The notes under the pieces were generated by a model. It searched no databases. It worked only from the letters and a program-made list of their open reading frames with translations, and was not told the DNA's origin. Of a stretch of DNA of 33,518 nt, positions 13,899 through 22,016 are shown one piece after another. Made by a program: the position numbers and the translations under genes. The stretch lies in assembly GCA_902470925.1 (NCBI GenBank), contig CABRIF010000015.1:1-33518 (forward strand), in the 5' to 3' direction. Source of the stretch: an uncultured Collinsella sp. (GTDB lineage: Bacteria; Actinomycetota; Coriobacteriia; Coriobacteriales; Coriobacteriaceae). Position 1 is the stretch's first letter. The number at the start of each line of letters is the position of its first letter.

Positions 13899-16733
13899 AT
13901 GGCTGAACAACCCCAACCTTCTTCGCAGCCGTCGGGCACCGCGGCCGACGTGGTGCCGCCGAGCGTCATGTCGGGCACGCATCGCATCGACCTGAGCGAC
14001 CTCACGGCCGCCCGCGAGGTCATGTCGCAGATCGACATCCCCGGCGAGCTGCGTGACAGCCTGGCGCTGTTCCTGCGGCTCGAGCGCCGGGTGCTCAAGG
14101 AGTACGACCCCTCGATCCTGGATACCTTCGACGAGCTGATGATCAGCGTGATCAGCGCCAACCAGGGCGACCCGGGCGCGGAGGCCGACGGCGAGACCGT
14201 GGACGCGCAGGGCATCCCGGTGACCGAGGACGGCAGCGCGCAGGCGTTCCGCGCCGCGGTGGCGCTCATTGACGAGCTGCCCATCGACCGCGCGCGGGTG
14301 ATCGTGCGGGCCTTCACCGCCTTTTTCCACCTGGCCAACCTCTCGGAGGAGAACTACCGCGTGGCCAAGCTGCGCGAGCGCGAGCGCGCCGTCTCGACGG
14401 AGAACACCGTCGACCCGGCCAACGAGCTCACCGTGGCCTATCATCAGCTGATCGAGGAGGTTGGCTGCACGCAGGCCAACGAGCTTTTGCGCCGCCTGGA
14501 GTTCCATCCGGTGTTCACCGCGCACCCCACCGAGGCGCGCCGCAAGGCCGTCGAGGGCAAGATCCGCCGTATCGCGAACCTGTTGCAGGAGCGCCCGCAC
14601 CTGGGCGGCTCCGATCTGGTGGAGAATGAGCGCCACATGCTGCAGGAGATCGATGCGCTCGTGCGCACGAGCCCCATCGCGCTCAAGAAGCCCACGCCGG
14701 TCGAGGAGGCCGACACCATCATCGACATCTTCGACAGCACGCTGTTCGACACGATTCCGGTGATCTACCGTCGCTTCGACGATTGGGTGCTGGGCGAGCG
14801 CGCCGGCACGGTGCCGCCCGTGTGCCCGGCGTTCTTCCATCCCGGCAGCTGGATCGGCTCCGACCGCGACGGCAACCCCAACGTGACGGCGAAGGTGAGT
14901 CGCCAGGTGGCCACCAAGTACGCCACCCATATGATCGCCACGCTCGCGCATAAATGCCGCCGCGTGGGCCGCAACCTCACGCTGGAGGCCGCCTACAGCA
15001 AGCCTTCCGACGAGCTTATGAACCTGTGGAGCCATCAGGTGGAGATGAGCGAGGTCCTCACCGACCGCGCCCGGCTCATCTCCGCTTCCGAGCCGCATCG
15101 CGCCGTCATGCTCGTCATGGCCGCGCGCCTGGACGCCACCGTGGGCCGCAACGCCGATACCATGTACCGCGATTGCGATGAGTTCCTGGCCGATCTGCGC
15201 GTGGTGCAGCGCTCGCTGGCGCAAGCCGGTGCGGTGCGCGCCGCCTACGGCCCGGTGCAGACGCTGATCTGGCAGGCCGAGACCTTCGGCTTCCATATGG
15301 TGGAGATGGAGTTCCGTCAGCATTCGGTGGTGCACACCCGTGCGCTGGAGGATATCCGCGAGCACGGGCTGCACGGAGAGCGCGGTGCGCTGGCCGACAT
15401 GACGCGCGAGGTGCTCGACACCTTCCGCGCCATCGGGGCCATCCAGCGCCGCTACGGCCGCAAGATGGCGCATCGCTACATCATCTCGTTCACCAAGTCG
15501 GCCCAGCATGTGGCCGATGTCTACGAGCTCGCCCAGCTGGCGTTCGCACATGCCGAGGACGTGCCCGACCTCGACGTGATTCCGCTGTTCGAGCAGCTGG
15601 AGGACCTGGAGGGCTGCATCGACGTGCTCGACCGGATGCTGGAGCTGCCGGCGGTGCAGGCGCGCCTGGCGAGCACGAACCGCCGCATGGAGGTCATGCT
15701 CGGCTACTCTGATTCCTCCAAGGACGCCGGCCCCACCACCGCCACGCTCGCGCTGCATGCCGCGCAGGAGCGTATCGCCGGGTGGGCGCAGCGCAACAAC
15801 ATCGACCTGGTGCTCATGCACGGCCGCGGCGGTGCGGTGGGACGCGGCGGCGGCCCGGCCAACCGCGCGGTGCTGGCGCAGCCCGCCGGCTCGGTGAACT
15901 GCTTCTTCAAGGTGACGGAGCAGGGCGAGGTCATCTTCGCCCGCTACGGCAACCAGGTGCTCGCCCAGCGCCATGTCGAGTCGGTGGCCGCGGCAACGCT
16001 TCTGAACTCGGCGCCCTCGATCGAGCACACGAACACCGAGACCACCGAGCGCTATGCCGAGATGGCGGCGCGCCTGAACGAGGCGAGCCACGAGCGCTAT
16101 CTCGACCTGCTGCACACCGAGGACTTCACGCCGTGGTTCTCCACCGTCACCCCGCTTACCGAGGTGGGTTTGCTGCCCATCGGCAGCCGTCCGGCCAAGC
16201 GCGGCTTGGGCGCGAAGTCCCTGGATGACCTGCGCACCATCCCGTGGGTGTTCTCCTGGAGCCAGGCGCGCATCAACCTGGCGGCCTGGTACGGCCTGGG
16301 CAGCGCGTGCGAGGCCCTGGGCGACCTGGAGCTGCTGCAGCAGGCCTACCGCGAGTGGCCGCTGTTCACCACTTTCATCGACAACATCGAGATGTCGCTC
16401 GCCAAGACCGACAACCGCATCGCCAAGATGTACCTGGCGCTCGGCGACCGCGATGACCTGGCCTCGAAGGTGTTCGACGAGATGATGCTCACCCGCCGTT
16501 GGACGCTTGCCATCGTGGGCGACGCCTGGCCCCTGGAGCACCGCCGCGTGCTGGGGCAGGCCGTACGCATGCGCAGCCCTTATGTGGATGCGCTGTCGAT
16601 CGCGCAGGTCCGCGCGCTGCGCGAGGTCCGCGCCAACCAGGAGGAGCTGTCCGAGGAGGCCAAGGCCGAGTTCTTGAGTCTGATCCTGGCGACTGTGACC
16701 GGGGTCTCCGCCGGCCTTCAGAACACAGGCTAA
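13899..16733 (+). CDS. ppc: Phosphoenolpyruvate carboxylase
   Basis: 944-residue cytoplasmic enzyme that adds bicarbonate to PEP to make oxaloacetate, refilling the C4 pool, in anaerobes often feeding a reductive branch to succinate. Catalytic motifs: VFTAHPTEARRK with the essential His209, GSDRDGNPNV, GYSDSSKDAG, and the Gly-rich HGRGGAVGRGGGP loop with its catalytic Arg. It ends in QNTG, the invariant C-terminus of bacterial PEPC that reaches the active site, so it is complete. Slightly longer than E. coli Ppc (883). The ATG at 13899 has a perfect AAGGAGG; an earlier in-frame ATG at 13857 has no ribosome site and adds only spacer. A very long open frame on the other strand (13836-16754) is a GC-driven shadow. 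Confidence 0.97.
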   Translation: MAEQPQPSSQPSGTAADVVPPSVMSGTHRIDLSDLTAAREVMSQIDIPGELRDSLALFLRLERRVLKEYDPSILDTFDELMISVISANQGDPGAEADGETVDAQGIPVTEDGSAQAFRAAVALIDELPIDRARVIVRAFTAFFHLANLSEENYRVAKLRERERAVSTENTVDPANELTVAYHQLIEEVGCTQANELLRRLEFHPVFTAHPTEARRKAVEGKIRRIANLLQERPHLGGSDLVENERHMLQEIDALVRTSPIALKKPTPVEEADTIIDIFDSTLFDTIPVIYRRFDDWVLGERAGTVPPVCPAFFHPGSWIGSDRDGNPNVTAKVSRQVATKYATHMIATLAHKCRRVGRNLTLEAAYSKPSDELMNLWSHQVEMSEVLTDRARLISASEPHRAVMLVMAARLDATVGRNADTMYRDCDEFLADLRVVQRSLAQAGAVRAAYGPVQTLIWQAETFGFHMVEMEFRQHSVVHTRALEDIREHGLHGERGALADMTREVLDTFRAIGAIQRRYGRKMAHRYIISFTKSAQHVADVYELAQLAFAHAEDVPDLDVIPLFEQLEDLEGCIDVLDRMLELPAVQARLASTNRRMEVMLGYSDSSKDAGPTTATLALHAAQERIAGWAQRNNIDLVLMHGRGGAVGRGGGPANRAVLAQPAGSVNCFFKVTEQGEVIFARYGNQVLAQRHVESVAAATLLNSAPSIEHTNTETTERYAEMAARLNEASHERYLDLLHTEDFTPWFSTVTPLTEVGLLPIGSRPAKRGLGAKSLDDLRTIPWVFSWSQARINLAAWYGLGSACEALGDLELLQQAYREWPLFTTFIDNIEMSLAKTDNRIAKMYLALGDRDDLASKVFDEMMLTRRWTLAIVGDAWPLEHRRVLGQAVRMRSPYVDALSIAQVRALREVRANQEELSEEAKAEFLSLILATVTGVSAGLQNTG

Positions 16734-16737
16734 TGAG

Positions 16738-16763
16738 TTCCGCGGTTTTACCAAACCGCGGAA
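16738..16763 (+). terminator. Perfect 11-bp hairpin after ppc
   Basis: TTCCGCGGTTT (16738-16748) pairs perfectly with AAACCGCGGAA (16753-16763) around a 4-nt loop, starting 4 nt after the ppc stop. No T-run follows, so it may protect the 3' end or act as a weak terminator. Confidence 0.5.
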
Positions 16764-16893
16764 TGGGCCGACGCTGCGAAGCCGTCAGCCGGGCAATCTG
16801 GCCTTTACTTGTCAGGCATGGGCGTGCGCCCAATGCCCTCCGCGTTCAGGCCACCTTGCTTTCGGCTGGCGGCTTCTCGCTGGCGTGGGCCCA
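16764..16893 (+). ncRNA. Rod-shaped structured RNA candidate after ppc
   Basis: 130 nt fold into one near-continuous rod: 16764-16769/16888-16893, 16771-16774/16883-16886, 16778-16791/16863-16876 (14 bp, one G-U), 16793-16796/16856-16859, 16799-16804/16848-16853, 16815-16819/16833-16837 and a 4-bp GC cap at 16820-16831, about 43 pairs in all. A strong terminator follows at 16912-16961 on the plus strand. It could be an sRNA, a ppc 3'-UTR element or a palindromic repeat. It lacks SRP RNA signatures, and I cannot identify it as 6S. Confidence 0.4.
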
Positions 16894-16911
16894 ACCTACA
16901 GCGCTCGTCCC

Positions 16912-16961
16912 AGCGCCGCAGGCGTCGCGTGCTATCCGCGCGATGCCTGCGGCGCTTTTTT
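16912..16961 (+). terminator. Strong intrinsic terminator
   Basis: Perfect 12-bp stem AGCGCCGCAGGC (16912-16923) with GCCTGCGGCGCT (16945-16956), a 21-nt loop that can pair further, and TTTTTT at 16956-16961. It ends the ppc transcript or the rod RNA and isolates the mgl operon. Confidence 0.92.
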
Positions 16962-17040
16962 GAGCACGCCGGGTTTGTTTTGTGCGCCGATGTGCAGATG
17001 AGCGGAAGACCGGCCGCATGGCAAGGTACTCAATGGGAAA

Positions 17041-17165
17041 TTGAACAGCAAATGATAACGTTCTAAACATTTTCGTTCGCAAGCTACCGTTTACGAACGG
17101 TTTGCTACCGCTCGGCGGTTGCGCCGCGGTTTTCGGTCCCAAATTGCAAATGGGCGCGTTAACGT
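17041..17165 (+). promoter_or_regulatory. mgl promoter and operator region
   Basis: AT-richer stretch 150-270 nt upstream of mglB. It holds a perfect palindrome ACCGTT-TACG-AACGGT (17086-17101), a direct repeat GCTACCG 21 bp apart (17083-17089 and 17104-17110), the palindrome CGTTAACG (17157-17164), and TGATAACGTTCTA (17053-17065), reminiscent of LacI/GalR-type sites. TTGAAC at 17041 could be a -35 box but its -10 partner is poor. These are probably binding sites of a sugar-responsive repressor; no regulator gene is adjacent. Confidence 0.4.
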
Positions 17166-17311
17166 TGGCGGTGTCGAGGCAGTCGCATCTGCCTGCCGCG
17201 CCCCTCTCACGCAGTCGGGCGCGCGGGGACGGCGCTGCCGGTGCGAGCGATGAGCCCGCGACGCTTGTGGAATTACACGCATACCGCGTGTTGATTGAAA
17301 GGGGCAACCTT

Positions 17312-18595
17312 ATGGGAATGTCACGTCGTCAATTTCTGCAGGTCTGCGGCCTGGGGACGCTGAGCGTCGCCGGTGCCGGCGTGCTGGCCGGCTGCGGTGG
17401 CGAGCCTGCCGCCAACGGCAGCGCATCGGGTGGCGGCAGCGCTGCGACCGACAAACCGGTTGTCTTCTACAACCGCCAGCCGTCCAACAGCTCCACCGGT
17501 GAGCTCGACATGACGACCCTCAACTACAACAAGAACACCTATTACGTCGGCTTCGACGCCGATCAGGGTGGCGAGCTCGAGGGTCAGATGGTCGTCGATT
17601 ACATCAAGGCCAACATCGACACCATCGACCGTAACGGCGACGGCATCATCGGCTACGTGCTGGCCATCGGTGACGTGGGACACAACGACTCCATCGCCCG
17701 TACCCGCGGCTGCCGCAAGGCCCTGGGCACCGCTGTCGAGAAGGACGGCGCCATCGTCTCCGAGGCCGCCGGCACCAACACCGACGGCAAGCAGACCGTG
17801 GTCAAGGACGGCGAGCTCGAGGTCAACGGCAAGAAGTACATCATCCGCGAGCTGGCCAGCCAGGAGATGAAGACCACCGCCGGTTCCACCTGGGACGCCC
17901 CCACGGCCGGCAACGCCATCTCCACCTGGGCCTCCTCCTTCGGCGAGCAGATCGACATCATCGTCTCCAACAACGACGGCATGGGCATGGCCATGTTCAA
18001 CGCCTGGTCCAAGGAGAACAAGGTCCCGACCTTCGGCTATGATGCCAACTCCGACGCCGTGGCCGCCATCTCCGAGGGCTACGCCGGCACCGTTTCCCAG
18101 AACCCGGCTGTCCAGGCCTACCTCACCTTGCGCCTGCTGCGCAACGTGCTCGACGGCGTCGACATCGACACCGGCATCGGCACTGAGGACTCCGCCGGCA
18201 ACATGATCGCCTCCGACGACTTCAAGTACAGCGAGGAGGATCGCTCCTACTACGCGATGAACCTCGCCGTCACCGCCGACAACGCCGACAAGTTCGCCGA
18301 CGCCACCGCGCTGTATGAGTCTGCCCAGCAGCAGCTCAGCGCAGACGACAGCCCGTCCAAGAAGATCTGGCTGTCCGTGTACAACTCCGCCGACAACTTC
18401 CTGTCCTCGACCTACCAGCCGCTGCTGGAGAAGTACAAGGAGCTGCTGAACCTCGATCTGGAGATCGTGGGCGGCGACGGTCAGAGCGAGAGCTCCATCA
18501 CCAACAAGCTTGCCGACCCGAGCTCCTTCGACGGCTTCGCCATCAACATGGTCAAGACGGACAACGGCGCTTCCTACACGTCGCTGCTCGGCTAA
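17312..18595 (+). CDS. mglB: Circularly permuted galactose/glucose-binding lipoprotein MglB
   Basis: 427-residue sugar-binding lipoprotein of the Mgl ABC importer. Signal: Tat motif SRRQFLQ (4-10) and lipobox with Cys28 (LAGC). After a Gly/Ser tether the protein starts at KPVVFYN (48-54), which matches the strand near residue 85-91 of mature E. coli MglB. It then follows the family order: EF-hand-like DRNGDG (106-111), GHNDSIAR (123-130), Trp194, SNND (219-222), FGYDAN (241-246), and the usual C-terminal strand at 312-328. After a linker of about 22 residues, 351-427 match the normal N-terminus (SADNF at 359-363; FDGFAINMV at 406-414). Predicted sugar contacts by alignment: Asn54, His124, Asp126, Arg130, Trp194, Asn220/221, Asp244, Gln263 (Asn in E. 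coli), Asp361, Phe363. An extra segment of about 30 residues (145-180) is also present. Start chosen by AAAGGGG at 7-nt spacing. Confidence 0.93.
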   Translation: MGMSRRQFLQVCGLGTLSVAGAGVLAGCGGEPAANGSASGGGSAATDKPVVFYNRQPSNSSTGELDMTTLNYNKNTYYVGFDADQGGELEGQMVVDYIKANIDTIDRNGDGIIGYVLAIGDVGHNDSIARTRGCRKALGTAVEKDGAIVSEAAGTNTDGKQTVVKDGELEVNGKKYIIRELASQEMKTTAGSTWDAPTAGNAISTWASSFGEQIDIIVSNNDGMGMAMFNAWSKENKVPTFGYDANSDAVAAISEGYAGTVSQNPAVQAYLTLRLLRNVLDGVDIDTGIGTEDSAGNMIASDDFKYSEEDRSYYAMNLAVTADNADKFADATALYESAQQQLSADDSPSKKIWLSVYNSADNFLSSTYQPLLEKYKELLNLDLEIVGGDGQSESSITNKLADPSSFDGFAINMVKTDNGASYTSLLG

Positions 18596-18639
18596 GCTGC
18601 GCCTCTGACGATAGGAAACACCGATCCCAACGGATCCGC

Positions 18640-18719
18640 CAGGGGGAAGAGGGGTGCTTCTTCCCCCTGCTTGCTGGGAGCGTCGGCACACGCATCAGGT
18701 CGTATGTGCCGGCGCTCCC
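18640..18719 (+). promoter_or_regulatory. Two tandem hairpins between mglB and mglA
   Basis: Hairpin 1: 18640-18650 with 18659-18669 (11 perfect bp, CAGGGGGAAGA, 8-nt loop). Hairpin 2: 18676-18690 with 18705-18719 (15 bp including one G-U, 14-nt loop). No T-run follows either. They sit in the 187-nt gap after the binding-protein gene and probably stabilise mglB mRNA or reduce read-through to mglA-mglC. Confidence 0.6.
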
Positions 18720-18782
18720 GTCCCATTTCCACATCCCGTCTTTGGAGAGGCGGGCACTCCGGTATAACCGAGGAGGGATTAC

Positions 18783-20291
18783 ATGGCAGAATCTCAGCAA
18801 GATGTCGTCCTCTCCATCCAGGGGATGAGTAAGACATTCGGACGCAACCGCGTGCTCGACCACATCAACCTCGAGCTGCATCGCGGCAGCATCATGGGCC
18901 TTATGGGCGAGAACGGCGCCGGTAAGTCCACGATGATGAAGTGCCTGTTCGGCACCTACCAAAAAGACGAGGGCACCATCGTCCTCGACGGCCGTGAGAT
19001 CAGTTTCTCCGGCCCCAAGGATGCCTTGGAAAACGGCATCGCCATGGTGCATCAGGAGCTGAACCAGTGCCTTGAGCGCAACGTGGTGGACAACCTGTTC
19101 TTGGGCCGCTATCCCGTCAACTCGATGGGCATAGTGGACGAGGGACGCATGCGCAAGGAGGCCAACGACCTGTTCCGCCGCCTGGGCATGACGGTCAACC
19201 TCACCCAGCCCATGCGCACCATGTCGGTGTCGCAGCGCCAGATGGTGGAGATCGCCAAGGCCATCTCCTACAACGCCAAGGTCATCGTGCTCGATGAGCC
19301 CACCTCCTCGCTCATGGCGCAGGAGGTCGAGAAGCTCTTCCAGATGATGCGCAAGCTGCGCGAGCAGGGCATCTCGCTCATCTACATCTCGCACAAGATG
19401 GACGAGATCTTCGACATCTGCGACGAGGTCTCGGTGCTGCGCGACGGCAACCTGGTCATGACCAAGCCCACGTCCGAGACGAACATGAACGAGCTCATCT
19501 CGGCCATGGTGGGCCGCTCGCTCGACAACCGCTTCCCGCCGGTTGACAACGAGCCGGGCGAGCCGGTACTCAAGATCCAGAGCCTGTCGACCAAGTACGA
19601 GCCGCACCTGCAGGACATCACCTTCGAGGTGCGCCGCGGCGAGATCTTCGGCCTGTACGGCCTGGTGGGCGCCGGCCGCACCGAGCTGCTCGAGACGATC
19701 TTCGGCATCCGCACGCGCGCGGCGGGTCGCGTCTACTTCTGCGACCGCCTCATGAACTTCAGCAGCGCGCGCGACGCCATGGACCACGGCTTCGCCCTCA
19801 TCACCGAGGAGCGCAAGGCCAACGGCCTGTTCCTCAAGGGCGACCTGACCTTCAACACCACCATCGCCAACCTCGAGCAGTACAAGCGCGGGCCGGCGCT
19901 GTCCAACGAGAAGATGGTGCGCGCCACCAACAAAGAGATCAAGACGATGAACACCAAGTGCATCGGCCCGGACGATCTGATCTCGAGTCTGTCGGGCGGC
20001 AACCAGCAGAAGGTCATCTTCGGCAAGTGGCTCGAGCGCTATCCGCAGGTCTTTTTGATGGACGAGCCCACCCGCGGCATCGACGTCGGCGCGAAGTACG
20101 AGATCTACGAGCTCATCATCGAGATGGCCAAGCAGGGAACCACGGTGATCGTGGTCTCCTCGGAGATGCCCGAGATCTTGGGCATCACCAACCGCATCGG
20201 CGTCATGTCCAACGGGCACCTGTCCGGCATCGTGGAAACCAACAGCACGAACCAGGAAGAACTCCTGCGTCTCAGTGCGAAGTATCTCTAG
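18783..20291 (+). CDS. mglA: Galactose/methyl-galactoside ABC transporter ATPase MglA
   Basis: 502-residue double ABC ATPase of the sugar importer. Domain 1 has Walker A GENGAGKST (42-50), the MSVSQRQMVEIAKA signature characteristic of sugar ATPases of the MglA/RbsA/XylG type, and Walker B VIVLDEPTSSL. Domain 2 has a degenerate Walker A (GLVGAGRTE) and an intact LSGGNQQKV signature near residue 400, followed by FLMDEPTRGIDVG. Length is the family norm (about 500). The ATG at 18783 follows GAGGAGGGATTAC. Gene order mglB-mglA-mglC is as in E. coli. Only 12 nt separate it from mglC. No unusual feature, in contrast to its two partners. Confidence 0.95.
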   Translation: MAESQQDVVLSIQGMSKTFGRNRVLDHINLELHRGSIMGLMGENGAGKSTMMKCLFGTYQKDEGTIVLDGREISFSGPKDALENGIAMVHQELNQCLERNVVDNLFLGRYPVNSMGIVDEGRMRKEANDLFRRLGMTVNLTQPMRTMSVSQRQMVEIAKAISYNAKVIVLDEPTSSLMAQEVEKLFQMMRKLREQGISLIYISHKMDEIFDICDEVSVLRDGNLVMTKPTSETNMNELISAMVGRSLDNRFPPVDNEPGEPVLKIQSLSTKYEPHLQDITFEVRRGEIFGLYGLVGAGRTELLETIFGIRTRAAGRVYFCDRLMNFSSARDAMDHGFALITEERKANGLFLKGDLTFNTTIANLEQYKRGPALSNEKMVRATNKEIKTMNTKCIGPDDLISSLSGGNQQKVIFGKWLERYPQVFLMDEPTRGIDVGAKYEIYELIIEMAKQGTTVIVVSSEMPEILGITNRIGVMSNGHLSGIVETNSTNQEELLRLSAKYL

Positions 20292-20303
20292 CGAGGGGGA
20301 GCT

Positions 20304-21956
20304 ATGGCAGCAAATAGCAACATCCTGACGGTTGAGGAGGAGACAGCCCTTCTCCAGCCGATCGACGCCCATCTGAGCGAGATCCAGGCGAAGATCGATC
20401 GCCTGCGCGAGGACGGCACGACCAAGGCCGTGGCGCTGCAGTCGAGCATCGACGCCACCAAGAACGACCGCCTGCTGTCCAAGCAGGAGCGCGACGCCAA
20501 GATCTCGCAGCTCAAAGGCGAGATCGAGAAGGCCAAGCAGGTCGAGAACGCCAACAAGGACCAGGTGGCGAAGCTCATCGCGGAGGCCGAGGACTACCTC
20601 AAGGCCCACTATGAGCCGGAGTACCTGAGCCGGGTGCGCGCGAGCTGCGCCGCCGAGCGCGAGGCCGCTCGGGCAACCTACCAGCGCGAGCTCAAGCGCC
20701 TGGAGGCCGAGCACAACGCGGCGCTCGCGAAGCTCTCCGACGCGCACGAGATCAAGGACGAGAAGTACGTCTACAAGAACAAGCAGTTCGACGCCAAGGT
20801 GACCTACCAGCTCGAGCTTCAGCGTATCAAAGATCGCGAGCACGAGGCGTTCTCCTACCGCTATCACCTCATCGACCTGCTGCGTATGTCGCGCTTCACC
20901 TTCGTCGAGAAGCTCGATCAGCGCTGGGAGGCCTACCGCTACACCTTCAACGCGCACGACTTCCTGCTCAACAACGGCCTCTACATCGCCATCCTGTGCG
21001 TGTTCGCCGCGCTGTGCGTGGCCGCGCCGGTGGTGAAGGGCACGAACCTGCTCACCCCGCAGAACCTGCTCAACATCCTGCAGCAGGCCTCGCCACGCAT
21101 GTTCTTGGCGCTGGGCGTTGCCGGCCTGATCCTGCAGACCGGTACCGACCTGTCCATCGGCCGTATGGTGGGCATGAGCATGGTGGCCTCCACGGTCATC
21201 ATGCACCAGGGCCCCAACACCGGCACCATCTTCGGTGTGGCCTACGACTTCTCGAATATCCCGGTGGTGGGCCGCATCGTGCTGGCGCTCGTCGTCTGCG
21301 TGGCGCTGTGCACCCTGTTCTCGGCGATCGCGGGCTTTTTCACCGCGCGCTTCAAGATGCACTGGTTCGTGTCCACGATGGCCAACATGCTGATCATCTT
21401 CGGCCTGGTCACCTATGCCACCAAGGGCGTCTCCTTCGGCGCTATCGACCCGATGATCCCCAGTATCGTCACGCCCAAGATCAACGGCTTCCCCACGATC
21501 ATCCTGTGGGCTATCGCGGCGATCGCCATCGTGTGGTTCATCTGGAACAAGACCACGTTCGGCAAGAACATGTACGCGGTGGGCGGCAACCCCGAGGCTG
21601 CGGCGGTATCCGGCATCAACGTGTTCGCCGTCTCCATCGGCGCTTTCCTGCTGGCCGGCGTGCTGTACGGCTTCGGCTCCTGGCTTGAGTGCATCCGCAT
21701 GGTCGGTTCCGGCTCAGCCGCCTACGGCCAGGGCTGGGAGATGGACGCCATCGCGGCCTGCGTGGTGGGCGGCATCTCGTTCACCGGCGGCATCGGCAAG
21801 ATCTCCGGCGTCACCGTGGGCGTGCTGATCTTCACCGCGCTCACCTACGCGCTGACGATCCTGGGTATCGATACGAACCTGCAGTTCGTGTTCTCCGGCA
21901 TCATCATCCTGATCGCCGTGACGTTGGACTGCCTGAAGTACGTCCGCAAGAAGTAA
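20304..21956 (+). CDS. mglC: MglC-type sugar permease with N-terminal coiled-coil extension
   Basis: 550 residues, whereas E. coli MglC has 336. Residues about 220-550 are a normal permease: TM1 at about 222-245, LGVAGLILQTGTDLSIGR (the cytoplasmic-side family motif), WNKTTFGKNMYAVGGNPEAA, ELDAIAACVVGG-like WEMDAIAACVVGGISFTGG, and the C-terminus LDCLKYVRKK nearly identical to E. coli. Residues 1-215 are an added, very charged, mostly helical region rich in Lys/Glu/Gln/Ala heptads, with no signal peptide or membrane helix, so it should lie in the cytoplasm beside MglA. It may dimerise, tether a partner or regulate the pump. The start at 20304 has GAGGGGGAGCT just upstream, and the whole frame is in good coding style, so the fusion is not a start-site error. 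Confidence 0.93.
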   Translation: MAANSNILTVEEETALLQPIDAHLSEIQAKIDRLREDGTTKAVALQSSIDATKNDRLLSKQERDAKISQLKGEIEKAKQVENANKDQVAKLIAEAEDYLKAHYEPEYLSRVRASCAAEREAARATYQRELKRLEAEHNAALAKLSDAHEIKDEKYVYKNKQFDAKVTYQLELQRIKDREHEAFSYRYHLIDLLRMSRFTFVEKLDQRWEAYRYTFNAHDFLLNNGLYIAILCVFAALCVAAPVVKGTNLLTPQNLLNILQQASPRMFLALGVAGLILQTGTDLSIGRMVGMSMVASTVIMHQGPNTGTIFGVAYDFSNIPVVGRIVLALVVCVALCTLFSAIAGFFTARFKMHWFVSTMANMLIIFGLVTYATKGVSFGAIDPMIPSIVTPKINGFPTIILWAIAAIAIVWFIWNKTTFGKNMYAVGGNPEAAAVSGINVFAVSIGAFLLAGVLYGFGSWLECIRMVGSGSAAYGQGWEMDAIAACVVGGISFTGGIGKISGVTVGVLIFTALTYALTILGIDTNLQFVFSGIIILIAVTLDCLKYVRKK

Positions 21957-21982
21957 GACGGCTGCGACAAAGCCGCTTCGCT

Positions 21983-22016
21983 CAGCAGAGCCGGGCCTTC
22001 GGGTCCGGCTCTGCTG
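21983..22016 (+). terminator. Terminator hairpin of the mgl operon
   Basis: 15-bp stem (21983-21997 with 22002-22016, one G-U) closed by a C-UUCG-G tetraloop, 27 nt after the mglC stop. Followed by CGTTGTGG, so the T-run is weak, but position and stability fit the end of the operon. Confidence 0.75.

Noticed and set aside
13836..16754. 972-codon minus-strand frame opposite ppc
   Set aside because: Antisense of a clear, complete PEP carboxylase; rich in His/Arg/Gly/Ala, no ribosome site, no known motif.
16764..16893. Rod RNA as the SRP (4.5S) RNA
   Set aside because: No GGAA-type tetraloop with the conserved AGCAG asymmetric loop. The cap is a GC hairpin instead.
17102..17311. In-frame N-terminal extension of MglB that might hold the missing first segment
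   Set aside because: The 70 codons upstream look like spacer, not binding protein, and the Tat lipoprotein signal begins at 17312 with a good ribosome site. The missing segment is at the C-terminus.
18364..18595. MglB C-terminus as a tandem duplication rather than a permutation
   Set aside because: The segment equivalent to residues 1-80 of E. coli MglB occurs only once, at the C-terminus, and nothing equivalent precedes KPVVFYN.
18552..21362. 936-codon minus-strand frame opposite mglA and mglC
   Set aside because: Antisense of two certain genes; low-complexity Val/Leu/His/Asp pattern produced by codon bias.
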